Source: DATBFX01 sp036558305
GTDB taxonomy: Bacteria; Chloroflexota; Chloroflexia; Thermomicrobiales; UBA6265
Length of the DNA: 7,994 nucleotides
Assembly: GCA_036558305.1 (NCBI GenBank)
Contig: DATBFX010000321.1
Coordinates: 1-7,994, forward strand
Reading direction: 5' to 3'
Below, piece by piece: positions 1 through 5,444 of this stretch. Numbering within the stretch: position 1 is the stretch's first letter; each line of letters starts with the position of its first letter. Both the position numbers and the translations under genes were made by a program. The notes beneath the pieces are model-generated. The model worked only from the letters and a program-made list of their open reading frames with translations, made no database searches and was not told the DNA's origin.

Positions 1-204
1 CGCGAGCGCCGCGCCCAGGTCCTCGAAACCCTCGGCGCCCTCGCCGGCACCGCCGACGCCTTCCACCAACTCTTCATCATCAGCCACGTCGACGACGTCC
101 GCACCGCCGCCATCTTCAACGAGATCTGGCGCGTCGCCGAAACCGGCGACGGCGTCAGTTCCCTCGAAAACCTGACCGAGACGGGCGGGATCGAGGACGT
201 GTAG
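1..204 (+). CDS. C-terminal end of an SbcC/Rad50/SMC-like ATPase (5' partial)
   Basis: The frame is open from base 1 and stops at a TAG at 202-204, giving 67 residues of a protein whose start lies left of the window. The segment FHQLFIISHVDDVR (residues 21-34) has the layout of the last beta strand and the switch histidine (H29 in ISH) of ABC-type ATPase heads. In SbcC, Rad50 and SMC-family proteins this follows the Walker B and D-loop. The preceding RERRAQVLETLGALA fits the helix just after the D-loop, and FNEIWRV fits the closing strand. Rad50/SbcC proteins work with an Mre11/SbcD nuclease in processing DNA ends; that partner is not visible here and would be expected upstream. The tail after residue 46 is acidic and not recognised. 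Other ABC-ATPase repair or chromosome proteins with the same fold remain possible, because the Walker A, Walker B and coiled coil are outside the window. Confidence 0.68.
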   Translation, partial: RERRAQVLETLGALAGTADAFHQLFIISHVDDVRTAAIFNEIWRVAETGDGVSSLENLTETGGIEDV

Positions 205-219
205 CGCGGTCTGGTATCT

Positions 220-248
220 TTGATTTCGGCGTTCCTCCAGCGTGTATT
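220..248 (+). promoter_or_regulatory. weak candidate sigma70-type promoter for the small acidic gene
   Basis: TTGATT (220-225) and TGTATT (243-248) each match the housekeeping consensus at 4 of 6 positions and are 17 bp apart. Transcription would start near 255 and leave a leader of about 65 nt before the small gene. The 205-317 gap has no other clear signal. An imperfect hairpin (CGCTTTCGC near 273, GCGAAGCG near 296) lies in the leader. The call is based only on spacing and similarity. Confidence 0.3.
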
Positions 249-323
249 CGCGTCTTTCATCGACCGCAAGCCGCGCTTTCGCAAAATGCGACGGGCGAAG
301 CGAAAACCGTTGGGAAGATGAAC

Positions 324-536
324 ATGACCAAACGCCCACCCTCGGAGACAGACGAAGAGGAGCAATGGTGGTTGGCGTACGACGCCGCATATGAACGGCT
401 ACGGGCCGATCCGATTGCCAGTGCCGAGTACGATGCAGAAATGGCGCTCTGGGATTCGACACTTATGGATGGTCTGGAAGAGTGGCCTTTTGAAGGAATC
501 GACGAACTGATCGCTGCTCTGGATAGTGAGCGGTAG
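324..536 (+). CDS. small acidic hypothetical protein, about 70 aa
   Basis: This is a 70-residue reading frame, rich in Asp and Glu, with no membrane segment or signal peptide. Two in-frame ATGs, at 318 and 324, compete. The purine run GGGAAG (312-317) touches the first ATG but sits 6 nt before the second, so 324 is the better start. The middle part, YDAAYERLRADPIASAEYDAE followed by ALWDSTLMDGLEE, looks like a helical module. I have the impression of similar short proteins (AYxRLRADP, WDxTLxDGLE) in actinobacteria and chloroflexi, some of them beside toxin-antitoxin genes. That memory is not a firm assignment, and no toxin-like partner is adjacent. The gene ends 19 bp before the convergent stop of the acetyltransferase. 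Codon choice is less GC-biased than in the large genes nearby, which could mean recent acquisition or simply a fast-evolving small gene. Function unknown. Confidence 0.6.
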   Translation: MTKRPPSETDEEEQWWLAYDAAYERLRADPIASAEYDAEMALWDSTLMDGLEEWPFEGIDELIAALDSER

Positions 537-555
537 GGTCGATCGGCCGTTCACA

Positions 556-1155
556 TCACCGCGCCTCATCCGGCGCAAACACCCGCCCCAGCACCGGACT
601 CTCGAACTCACTCGCCACGCAATCCATCAGAATCCGATCCCATCGGCGCCCCAACATCGGCGAGGCACTGCGCCACCGCCCGCACTCCCGGAACCCCGCC
701 TTTTCGTAAGCGCGGCGGCCGGCGTAATTGAATTCGTCGACGTCCAGCAAGATGGTCTGCAGTCCGAGCGCGGTGAACGCGTAGTCGAGCATCAGGCGCG
801 TCGTTTGCGTCCCGTAGCCTTTGCCGCGGCGACCCCCTTCGCCGATCAGCATGCCAAACCGGGCCGTGCCGTTGCGCCAGTCAATTTCGAATAAATCCGT
901 TCGGCCGATCGGCCGCCAGGTTCCGACCTCGTAGATCGTGAACCAGAAGGCGCTCGTCGCCTTTGCTTCCTCCTCGTACCAGGCGGTGGTCTGCTCGATC
1001 GTCACGCCCTTCGGCGGATCGCCGAACGTCCGCTGCACCTCGAAGTCGTTCTGCCAGCGGGTGTAGAGCGGGATGAGCTCCCGCCGGAGCGGGCCGAGGG
1101 CGATGCACTCGCCGACGATGTTGAGGATGGGACGTTCGCTTGCCTGATCTGTCAC
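556..1155 (-). CDS. GNAT-family N-acetyltransferase, RimJ/RimL type
   Basis: The protein has 199 residues and is expected to transfer an acetyl group from acetyl-CoA to an amino group in the cytoplasm. Residues 15-90 carry the N-terminal GNAT strands and helices (ECIALGPLRRELIPLYTRWQ, then the strand containing WFTIYE and RPIGRTDLF). Residues 100-115 (FGMLIGEGGRRGKGYG) are motif A, with the pyrophosphate-binding R/Q-x-x-G-x-G/A pattern as RGKGYG. Residues 143-155 (NYAGRRAYEKAGF) are motif B. The length is normal for a RimJ/RimL-like member. The start is GTG at 1153-1155, supported by GGGGAG (complement of 1165-1170) 9 nt upstream. The acceptor is unknown: family members modify ribosomal proteins, antibiotics, polyamines or small amines, and nothing in the neighbourhood points to one. 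It is the last minus-strand gene of the middle block, and it is separated from YihY by a REP-like element, so it is probably transcribed on its own. Confidence 0.93.
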   Translation of the reverse strand: MTDQASERPILNIVGECIALGPLRRELIPLYTRWQNDFEVQRTFGDPPKGVTIEQTTAWYEEEAKATSAFWFTIYEVGTWRPIGRTDLFEIDWRNGTARFGMLIGEGGRRGKGYGTQTTRLMLDYAFTALGLQTILLDVDEFNYAGRRAYEKAGFRECGRWRSASPMLGRRWDRILMDCVASEFESPVLGRVFAPDEAR

Positions 1156-1225
1156 GCACGAAAACTCCCCGCGGAAACAACGACCTACGTCTTTTCGGCT
1201 TTGTGCCTCGGGTCGGAAAGAGACC

Positions 1226-1302
1226 CTTCGATAGGCTCAGGATGACCGTTTCGGGGGAAGCGGCGTCCCCAACAACCAACCGCCATTCCGAGCTTGTCGA
1301 AG
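1226..1302. repeat. REP-like inverted repeat (CTTCGA..GCTC / GAGC..TCGAAG)
   Basis: The arms CTTCGATAGGCTC (1226-1238) and GAGCTTGTCGAAG (1290-1302) are inverted copies that differ at two positions. In a plus-strand RNA both differences become G-U wobble pairs. Weaker pairing continues inward (GGATG near 1240-1244 with the CATTCC side at 1284-1289). The loop is about 50 nt. This GAGCTTGTCGAAG / TTCGACAAGCTCAGG word is familiar from intergenic repeats in many environmental bacterial genomes. Its translations (LSLSKG, FDRLRMT) are typical of false ORFs, and both turn up here. It lies in the 1156-1429 gap upstream of the acetyltransferase, about 70 bp before its start codon. I see no other gene in that gap. 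Confidence 0.72.
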
Positions 1303-1429
1303 AATCCCTCTGCGACCAGAGGCAAGTATCCATTCAGGGCCTGTTATGGACTTGCGAGACTTGGGTGATGGAACCCCGACCCCGCAAGCCGTACCCGACC
1401 GACGTGACCGACGGGGAGGGGGGCATTCC

Positions 1430-2650
1430 TCACCCCCGTACCTGACCTTGATGGACGCCGCCGCCCGCCGGCGCCGCCGCGGCCTGCGCGGGGTCTTCGG
1501 CGCGCTCTGCCGCCGCCGATGCCCGGTGGGAACGGTCGCCTGCCCTCACCGCGTCCCGCCCCCCGTGTGCGACCTCGCGGGACCGCTCGGCACGCGGTCC
1601 TCCGGGCTGTCGGAGCAGGCGTGCGCCGCCGCGCCGGACCGCGCGGCGGCGGTGCGTCCGGGCCGCATGCCCCCCGACCGCGGTCAGCCGCTTCTCCGGG
1701 TGCCGGTCCAGGTCGACGATCGTTGCGGGGTCGTACCGGCGCCCGAGGATCGCGTTGACCTGCGCGCCCACGACGAAGACGAGGCCGCTGACATAGAGGA
1801 AAAAGAGGAGGACGATCGCGCTGCCGGCGGCGCCGTAGGGGCTGGTCGGGTCGGCCAGCGCGAGGACGCCGCGGAAGCCGAAGAGGACGAGGAACCAGGC
1901 CACCGTCGCGAGGGCGGCGCCCGGCATCACCCAGCGGACGGCCTGGGCCACGTTCGACCCGCGGTAGTAGAGGACCGTCAACGCGGTCAGGACGAAGACC
2001 AGGCTGAGCGCCAGGCGGAGGGCGGTCCAGACCGGCCTCAGCCGGGGACTGAGGCCGAGCCAGCGCCCGACCACGTGGCCGATACTTTGGCCGAAGACGA
2101 ACAGGACGAACGCGGCGATGGTGAGGACGAAGATGACGACGGTCAGCTCCAGGACGATGAGGCGCCGGGTCAGGAACGGTCGAGTCTCCCGGACGTCGTA
2201 GGCACGGTTGCAGGCGGTCACGAGCGCCGCGACGCCCCCCGTGCCGCCCCAGAGCGCCAGGACGATCGCCGCCACGGCGCCGAGCGAGGCCGTGCCGCCG
2301 CCGACGCGCGGGATCGCGCGGTCGACGAAGTGGTCGAGCAAGGGCACGGTCTCGCGGGGGGCGTAGTCGTCGATCATGGTCCGCAGGTTCGCCGCGACGG
2401 GAATCCCCGTGTAGCGATCGACGAGCGAAGCGAGAGCAGTCAGGCACAAGAGCAGTGCCGGGAGGGCGAAGACCATGCTGTAGGCGACCTGGGCCGCCAG
2501 CCCGGCGACGTTATCGCGCAGGTAGCCCCGGTACACTCCGACCGCGAGCGCGCGGGCGATCCGCCGCACCCGCGGCCGGCGGGACACCGACCGGCCCGAC
2601 CGTGTCGCGAGCGCGGCCGCCGGCGGATGCGACGGGAGGAGGATCGACAT
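1430..2650 (-). CDS. YihY/BrkB family inner-membrane protein
   Basis: The protein has 406 residues. The start chosen is the ATG at 2648-2650, with AGGGAG (complement of 2659-2664) 8 nt upstream; the frame is open further, but the extension is low-complexity and unconvincing. Six hydrophobic segments lie at about residues 54-76, 122-146, 164-187, 208-228, 241-263 and 273-302. The last segment, YGAAGSAIVLLFFLYVSGLVFVVGAQVNAIL, is the hallmark of the YihY/virulence-factor BrkB (UPF0761) family. YDVRETRPFLTRRL (151-164) is the usual loop after the second segment. These proteins were once mislabelled ribonuclease BN; their biochemical role is unsettled, and they are treated as integral membrane proteins. 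The tail after about residue 325 is Arg/Ala/Gly-rich with no recognisable fold, and it begins at a run of six G on the coding strand (1670-1675). One base fewer there would give a shorter, different ending, so the tail could reflect a frameshift. Confidence 0.92.
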   Translation of the reverse strand: MSILLPSHPPAAALATRSGRSVSRRPRVRRIARALAVGVYRGYLRDNVAGLAAQVAYSMVFALPALLLCLTALASLVDRYTGIPVAANLRTMIDDYAPRETVPLLDHFVDRAIPRVGGGTASLGAVAAIVLALWGGTGGVAALVTACNRAYDVRETRPFLTRRLIVLELTVVIFVLTIAAFVLFVFGQSIGHVVGRWLGLSPRLRPVWTALRLALSLVFVLTALTVLYYRGSNVAQAVRWVMPGAALATVAWFLVLFGFRGVLALADPTSPYGAAGSAIVLLFFLYVSGLVFVVGAQVNAILGRRYDPATIVDLDRHPEKRLTAVGGHAARTHRRRAVRRGGARLLRQPGGPRAERSREVAHGGRDAVRAGDRSHRASAAAERAEDPAQAAAAPAGGGVHQGQVRG

Positions 2651-2738
2651 TGCCTTGTCTCCCTGGCGGCCGCGCCTGTCCCCCGGGCGCCCGCCGGGAC
2701 AGGCGGCGGCTCGCAGCCCGATTGTGGTCCCGCGCGCG

Positions 2739-3008
2739 TCACAGCCGCGTGGCGCCGACCGCTGCCCGCGTGCCAACGGCGTGACACCGGCACACCGTCC
2801 GCTCCACGCCGCCGATGGGGGCGTGGTCGGCGACCAGGACGAGGGCGTCGCGATCGCGCCCCCGGTCGCCGCAGCGACACCGGGCCAGGTCGGCGAACCG
2901 GACTCTGGGAAGCTGCTTGGGATGGCGGCAGTTGGGTCGGCCACGGCGGCACTTGCGACGCCTGCGCATTTCGCGCGGCGCGATGCCGGGCGGGCGGCAC
3001 GTCGTCAA
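2739..3008 (-). CDS. doubtful small cysteine-rich reading frame
   Basis: This frame lies in the 412-bp gap between the FMN-binding protein and YihY. It has 89 codons from a TTG at 3008, or 76 from an ATG at 2969. In its favour, GC content by codon position, counted by hand, is roughly 75%, 65% and 87% for positions 1, 2 and 3, the pattern of real coding sequence at this GC level. Cysteines also occur in close groups (C20, C27, C44 and C46, C73 and C75 with H76), as in metal-binding proteins. Against it, neither start has a clear ribosome binding site, the protein is very Arg-rich, and I recognise no family. The frame is in phase with the FMN-binding gene and has no stop between that gene's stop (3063) and its own, so it might be a decayed extension. 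The rest of the gap (2651-2738 and 3009-3062) holds the YihY ribosome binding site and nothing else I can name. Confidence 0.25.
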   Translation of the reverse strand: MTTCRPPGIAPREMRRRRKCRRGRPNCRHPKQLPRVRFADLARCRCGDRGRDRDALVLVADHAPIGGVERTVCRCHAVGTRAAVGATRL

Positions 3009-3062
3009 CGGCCATCCACGCCGGAACCGCCCAACGGCAAAGAGCGGGCCGCGGCGGTCGAG

Positions 3063-3470
3063 TCAGCGCCCGACCGTGGCGGCGAACCGCCCGCTCTTCG
3101 CCGTCAGCCGCAGCCGGAAGACGACGCCGGGGACCGCCGCCGGCACCGCCGCCGGCGCAGACCCGGCCAGTAGCCCCAGCGCCGCCCGCCGCTCGGCCCC
3201 CTCGCCCAGTTCCTCGTAGGCGGCCTCGGCGACGACGCTGCGCCAGGCGACCGGGCCCTCCCGCTCGTCGACCTCGAAGCAGGCGCCCGGCCGCGCGCGC
3301 AGCGCGGTCACCAGCCGGCCGGGCAGGGCGCGGGCGTAGACATCGCCGCCGGCGTAGGCGTAGGTGAGCGGCACGACGTAGGGCTGGCCGTCCGCCAAGC
3401 AGGCGACCCGCCCCACACTGCCGCCGTAGAGCACGTCCTCGACCTCGTCCGGGCTCAAAACGCCGACCAT
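3063..3470 (-). CDS. pyridoxamine 5'-phosphate oxidase-like FMN-binding protein
   Basis: The protein has 135 residues with a split-barrel flavin-binding fold. Residues 6-47 (SPDEVEDVLYGGSVGRVACLADGQPYVVPLTYAYAGGDVYA) are the typical opening of small PNPOx-like proteins: a helix, then the strand pair containing the xGRVAxxxDGxPYVVPxxY pattern. Residues 52-84 (RLVTALRARPGACFEVDE.. VAWRSVVAEAAYEEL) match the next helix and strands, with the conserved W-R-S-V. VFRLRLTAKSGRF (117-129) is the closing strand. Proteins of this type bind FMN, heme or F420, and very few have a known substrate; true pyridoxamine phosphate oxidase activity is unlikely at this length. The start at 3470 is fixed by AGGAGG (complement of 3477-3482) 6 nt upstream. 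The open frame reaches to 3707, but that extension is Arg/Gly-rich and looks non-coding. The gene lies between the aminotransferase and YihY, with gaps of more than 300 bp on each side. Confidence 0.9.
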   Translation of the reverse strand: MVGVLSPDEVEDVLYGGSVGRVACLADGQPYVVPLTYAYAGGDVYARALPGRLVTALRARPGACFEVDEREGPVAWRSVVAEAAYEELGEGAERRAALGLLAGSAPAAVPAAVPGVVFRLRLTAKSGRFAATVGR

Positions 3471-3803
3471 GGCCGCCCTCCTGTCCCGCATCGACGGCCC
3501 CCGCCGCCGGCCCAGTCTGGACCCGCCCCCGTCCCAACCGCGCCCCAGTTGCCGCCGCCCCCGCAACAACGGCGCAACAACCGACCCGGCCCGCCACGCC
3601 TTACCGCTCCGGCACCCCACCGCCGCCGGTCGCACCGACCACCCGCGGCGGCGACGATCGACCCGTTTCGCACCCGCATCGCGGCCGCGGACCGGGACCG
3701 TCGACACTCCGCTCGCAGCCTAGCTGCGTCGTGCCGGTCCGCGCCTCAGAGCGCCGGGTCGAGGAGCTGCGAACCGAAAGCGTACCAGGTCCGAAACAGG
3801 CTC
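3471..3803. other. 333-bp C-rich intergenic stretch without a convincing gene
   Basis: This lies between the aminotransferase stop and the FMN-protein start. The + strand is strongly C-rich, so the transcribed strand is G-rich. At 3511-3535 the minus strand has four runs of three or more G within 25 nt, a possible but non-canonical G-quadruplex 40-65 nt before the FMN-protein start codon. The part just after the aminotransferase stop (3721-3803) shows no T-tailed hairpin. Frames that cross the gap are Arg/Pro/Gly-rich and lack ribosome binding sites. Apart from the AGGAGG serving the FMN protein I see no other signal. Confidence 0.5.
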
Positions 3804-5174
3804 TTAGATCAACCGCCGTTCCCGCGCCACCTCGTCGATCGCCCGTGCCGCGACCTCAACCGCCAGATCCAAATCCGCCCGCGTCGCGATCAGCGGCGGG
3901 GCCATCTCGAAGGCCGTCCCGATTGGGCTGGCGATGACCCCGTACTGGTACATCCGTCGGACGATCGTCGCGACCGTGTCGTCCTCGAACGGTGCTTTCG
4001 TCTCCTTGTCGGCGGTGAAGTCGACCGCGTGCCACATCCCGATCCCGCGCACCTGGCCGACGATCGGGTGCGATTCCAGGGCGGACTTCAACTTACCGAC
4101 GAAGTACTCGCCGTTCTCCATCGCCTTGGCGATCAGTCCGTCCCGCTCCTTGATCGCGATCACCGCGTTCGCGGCGGCGGCGGCGCCGGCGTGACCGCTG
4201 AAGGTGTGGACGTGGCGGAAGATCGGCAAGGCGTCGGCGATCTCCGGCCGCGTGATCACCGCACCCATCGGCACGTAGCCGGCGGTCATCGCCTTCGCCA
4301 TCGTCATGATGTCGGGTTCGAGCCCGTAGTGGTTGATCGCGAACCAGGCGCCGGTGCGGCCGAACCCGGTGATCACCTCGTCGTTGATCCAGAGCACGTC
4401 GTACTTGGTGCAGATCTCGCGGACGCGCTCCAGGTACCGCTTCGGCGGAATCTGGACGCCGTTGGCCTGCATGATCGGTTCGGCGATGAAGGCGGCGACG
4501 TACTCCGGCCCTTCGTGCTGGATTTGGCGCTCCAGGTAGGTAGCGCAGAGATCGACGTAGGCGTCCTCGTCCATGTCGAATGGGTTGCGGTAGTTGCTCG
4601 GACCGGGAATCAGCGAATAGCCCGGCACGCCCGGTTCGGCGATGTGGCGCGTGTTGAGCCAGTCGGTAGCGGCCAGCGCCCCCATCGTCGCGCCGTGGTA
4701 GGCGAACCAGCGGGAGACGATCTTCGTCGCCCGCGGTTTGCGCCCGGCGTGGACGTGGTACTGCTTGGCGAGTTTGATCGCGGTCTCGACCGCCTCCGAA
4801 CCGCCGCTGACGTACATCACCTTCGAGAGCCGCCCCGGCGCCAGATCGGCGATTTTTGCCGCCAGGCGCACGCTCGGTTCGGTTACGTTGTTGACCGTCC
4901 CGACGTAGTGGAGCGTCTTGAGTTGGTCGTAGACCGCTCGCGCGACTTCCTCGTTGCCGTACCCCAGCGAGTTTGCCCGCGTGTGCGAGGACATCATGTC
5001 GGTGTAGGTTTTGCCGTTGACGTCGGTCAGGGTGACGCCTTCACCCTGGACGTAGACGTTCGGACCGAAGTCGCGCACGTCGGCCTGGTGGATCAACGGG
5101 AAGATGCAGTGGTCGTGTGCGTCGCGGATGACGCGCTCCGCGTCGGGTCGCGCGGGAGCTACCGCCGTCGCCAT
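3804..5174 (-). CDS. class-III PLP-dependent aminotransferase (omega-aminotransferase family)
   Basis: This is a cytosolic pyridoxal-phosphate enzyme of 456 residues, the normal length for the class. It should move an amino group between an amine or omega-amino acid and a keto acid. Visible landmarks, in order: GVTLTDVNGKTYTDM (47-60) at the N-terminal strand; the phosphate-binding segment SGGSEAVETAIKLA (123-136), where most relatives have SGSEANE; FAYHGATMGAL (157-167) with the aromatic-His-Gly that stacks on the cofactor; AEPI (231-234); INDEVITGFGRTG (263-275) with D265 for the pyridine nitrogen; and MAKAMTAGYVPMGA (292-305) with K294 as the Schiff-base lysine. All catalytic positions are intact. 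The start at 5174 has AAAGGA (complement of 5184-5189) 9 nt upstream; an extension to 5276 is possible but lacks support. The gene is divergent from the LacI regulator and shares a region with two operators, which suggests co-regulation. The substrate is not readable; taurine, beta-alanine, polyamine and amino-sugar type reactions are all possible. Confidence 0.95.
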   Translation of the reverse strand: MATAVAPARPDAERVIRDAHDHCIFPLIHQADVRDFGPNVYVQGEGVTLTDVNGKTYTDMMSSHTRANSLGYGNEEVARAVYDQLKTLHYVGTVNNVTEPSVRLAAKIADLAPGRLSKVMYVSGGSEAVETAIKLAKQYHVHAGRKPRATKIVSRWFAYHGATMGALAATDWLNTRHIAEPGVPGYSLIPGPSNYRNPFDMDEDAYVDLCATYLERQIQHEGPEYVAAFIAEPIMQANGVQIPPKRYLERVREICTKYDVLWINDEVITGFGRTGAWFAINHYGLEPDIMTMAKAMTAGYVPMGAVITRPEIADALPIFRHVHTFSGHAGAAAAANAVIAIKERDGLIAKAMENGEYFVGKLKSALESHPIVGQVRGIGMWHAVDFTADKETKAPFEDDTVATIVRRMYQYGVIASPIGTAFEMAPPLIATRADLDLAVEVAARAIDEVARERRLI

Positions 5175-5279
5175 CGGGTTCCGTCCTTTCGCGTCTGCCT
5201 GCCTCGTCGTCGCTCGCCGGGACGATACCACCGCTGCCAAGGTAGTGCCCGGCGGCTCCAACGGCACCCCCCCCACCCC

Positions 5280-5308
5280 TTGACAACCCCTTGTACAACT
5301 GGTACTTA
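5280..5308 (+). promoter_or_regulatory. promoter reading into the LacI-family gene
   Basis: A perfect -35 TTGACA (5280-5285) is followed after 17 bp by TACTTA (5303-5308), a poor -10 hexamer that is preceded by TGG (5300-5302) as in extended -10 promoters. CTTAAT (5305-5310) is an alternative -10 with 19-bp spacing. Transcription would start near 5315, inside the first operator. The spacer holds the palindrome TTGTACAA (5291-5298) and a near direct repeat, TTGTAC (5291-5296) and TGGTAC (5300-5305), which could be a second regulator's site. A promoter for the divergent aminotransferase should lie in the same AT-richer patch (about 5280-5345), but I cannot pick one out. Confidence 0.6.
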
Positions 5309-5312
5309 ATGC

Positions 5313-5332
5313 TTCTGTAAACGCTTACAGAA
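5313..5332. promoter_or_regulatory. LacI/GalR-type operator O1
   Basis: TTCTGTAAACGCTTACAGAA is a 20-bp inverted repeat around a central CG (5322-5323), with 18 of 20 positions symmetrical. Its core, TGTAAACGCTTACA (5316-5329), fits TGWNANCGNTNWCA, the consensus known for CcpA/GalR-class LacI-family sites, at every specified base. The central CpG is where the hinge-helix leucine of these repressors inserts. The site covers the predicted transcription start of the LacI-gene promoter, so binding should block it. Confidence 0.88.
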
Positions 5333-5379
5333 CCGCATTCACAAGCACGCGCGGCGAATCGACCGTCTCTCGGTCGATG

Positions 5380-5393
5380 TGGTAGCGCTTTCA
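5380..5393. promoter_or_regulatory. LacI/GalR-type operator O2 (weaker)
   Basis: TGGTAGCGCTTTCA matches TGWNANCGNTNWCA at all specified positions except one W. Its central CG (5386-5387) is 64 bp from that of O1, about six helical turns, so two repressor dimers would sit on the same face of the DNA. It lies in the untranslated leader of the repressor gene, 52 bp before the chosen start codon. It is less symmetrical than O1, so it is probably a lower-affinity auxiliary site. Confidence 0.62.
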
Positions 5394-5444
5394 TCTTCGC
5401 GCACCTCGTTTACGGCCTTGTGCTGTCGGAGCGAAGGATTTTCG

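Noticed and set aside
881..1333. Minus-strand open frame overlapping the acetyltransferase start and the REP-like element
   Set aside because: Its peptide is the typical false translation of the repeat (VILSLSKG, RDSSTSSE) and then runs out of frame through the acetyltransferase.
2739..2850. Resemblance of ALVLVADHAPIGG to the start of a response-regulator receiver domain
   Set aside because: Only a short hydrophobic strand is similar. The acidic pair is not preserved, the frame ends soon after, and no phospho-acceptor Asp or Lys region follows.
1346..3367. Very long plus-strand open frame (673 codons) across YihY and the FMN-protein region
   Set aside because: It is the antisense shadow of GC-rich genes. 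The product is Arg/Pro/Asp-rich low-complexity, and the opposite strand encodes clear YihY and PNPOx-like families with good ribosome binding sites.
3471..3707. N-terminal extension of the FMN-binding protein
   Set aside because: AGGAGG lies 6 nt before the start at 3470, and the family's conserved region begins right after it. The extension is Arg/Gly-rich.
3549..5309. Plus-strand open frame of 586 codons over the aminotransferase
   Set aside because: It is the complement of an intact aminotransferase with all catalytic residues. The frame is rich in Arg, Asp, His and Val, as antisense frames of high-GC genes are.
5379..5444. GTG at 5379 as start of the LacI-family protein
   Set aside because: It has no ribosome binding site and would put a 22-residue tail before the helix-turn-helix. 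GTG 5445 has GAAGGA at ideal spacing and leaves O2 in the leader.
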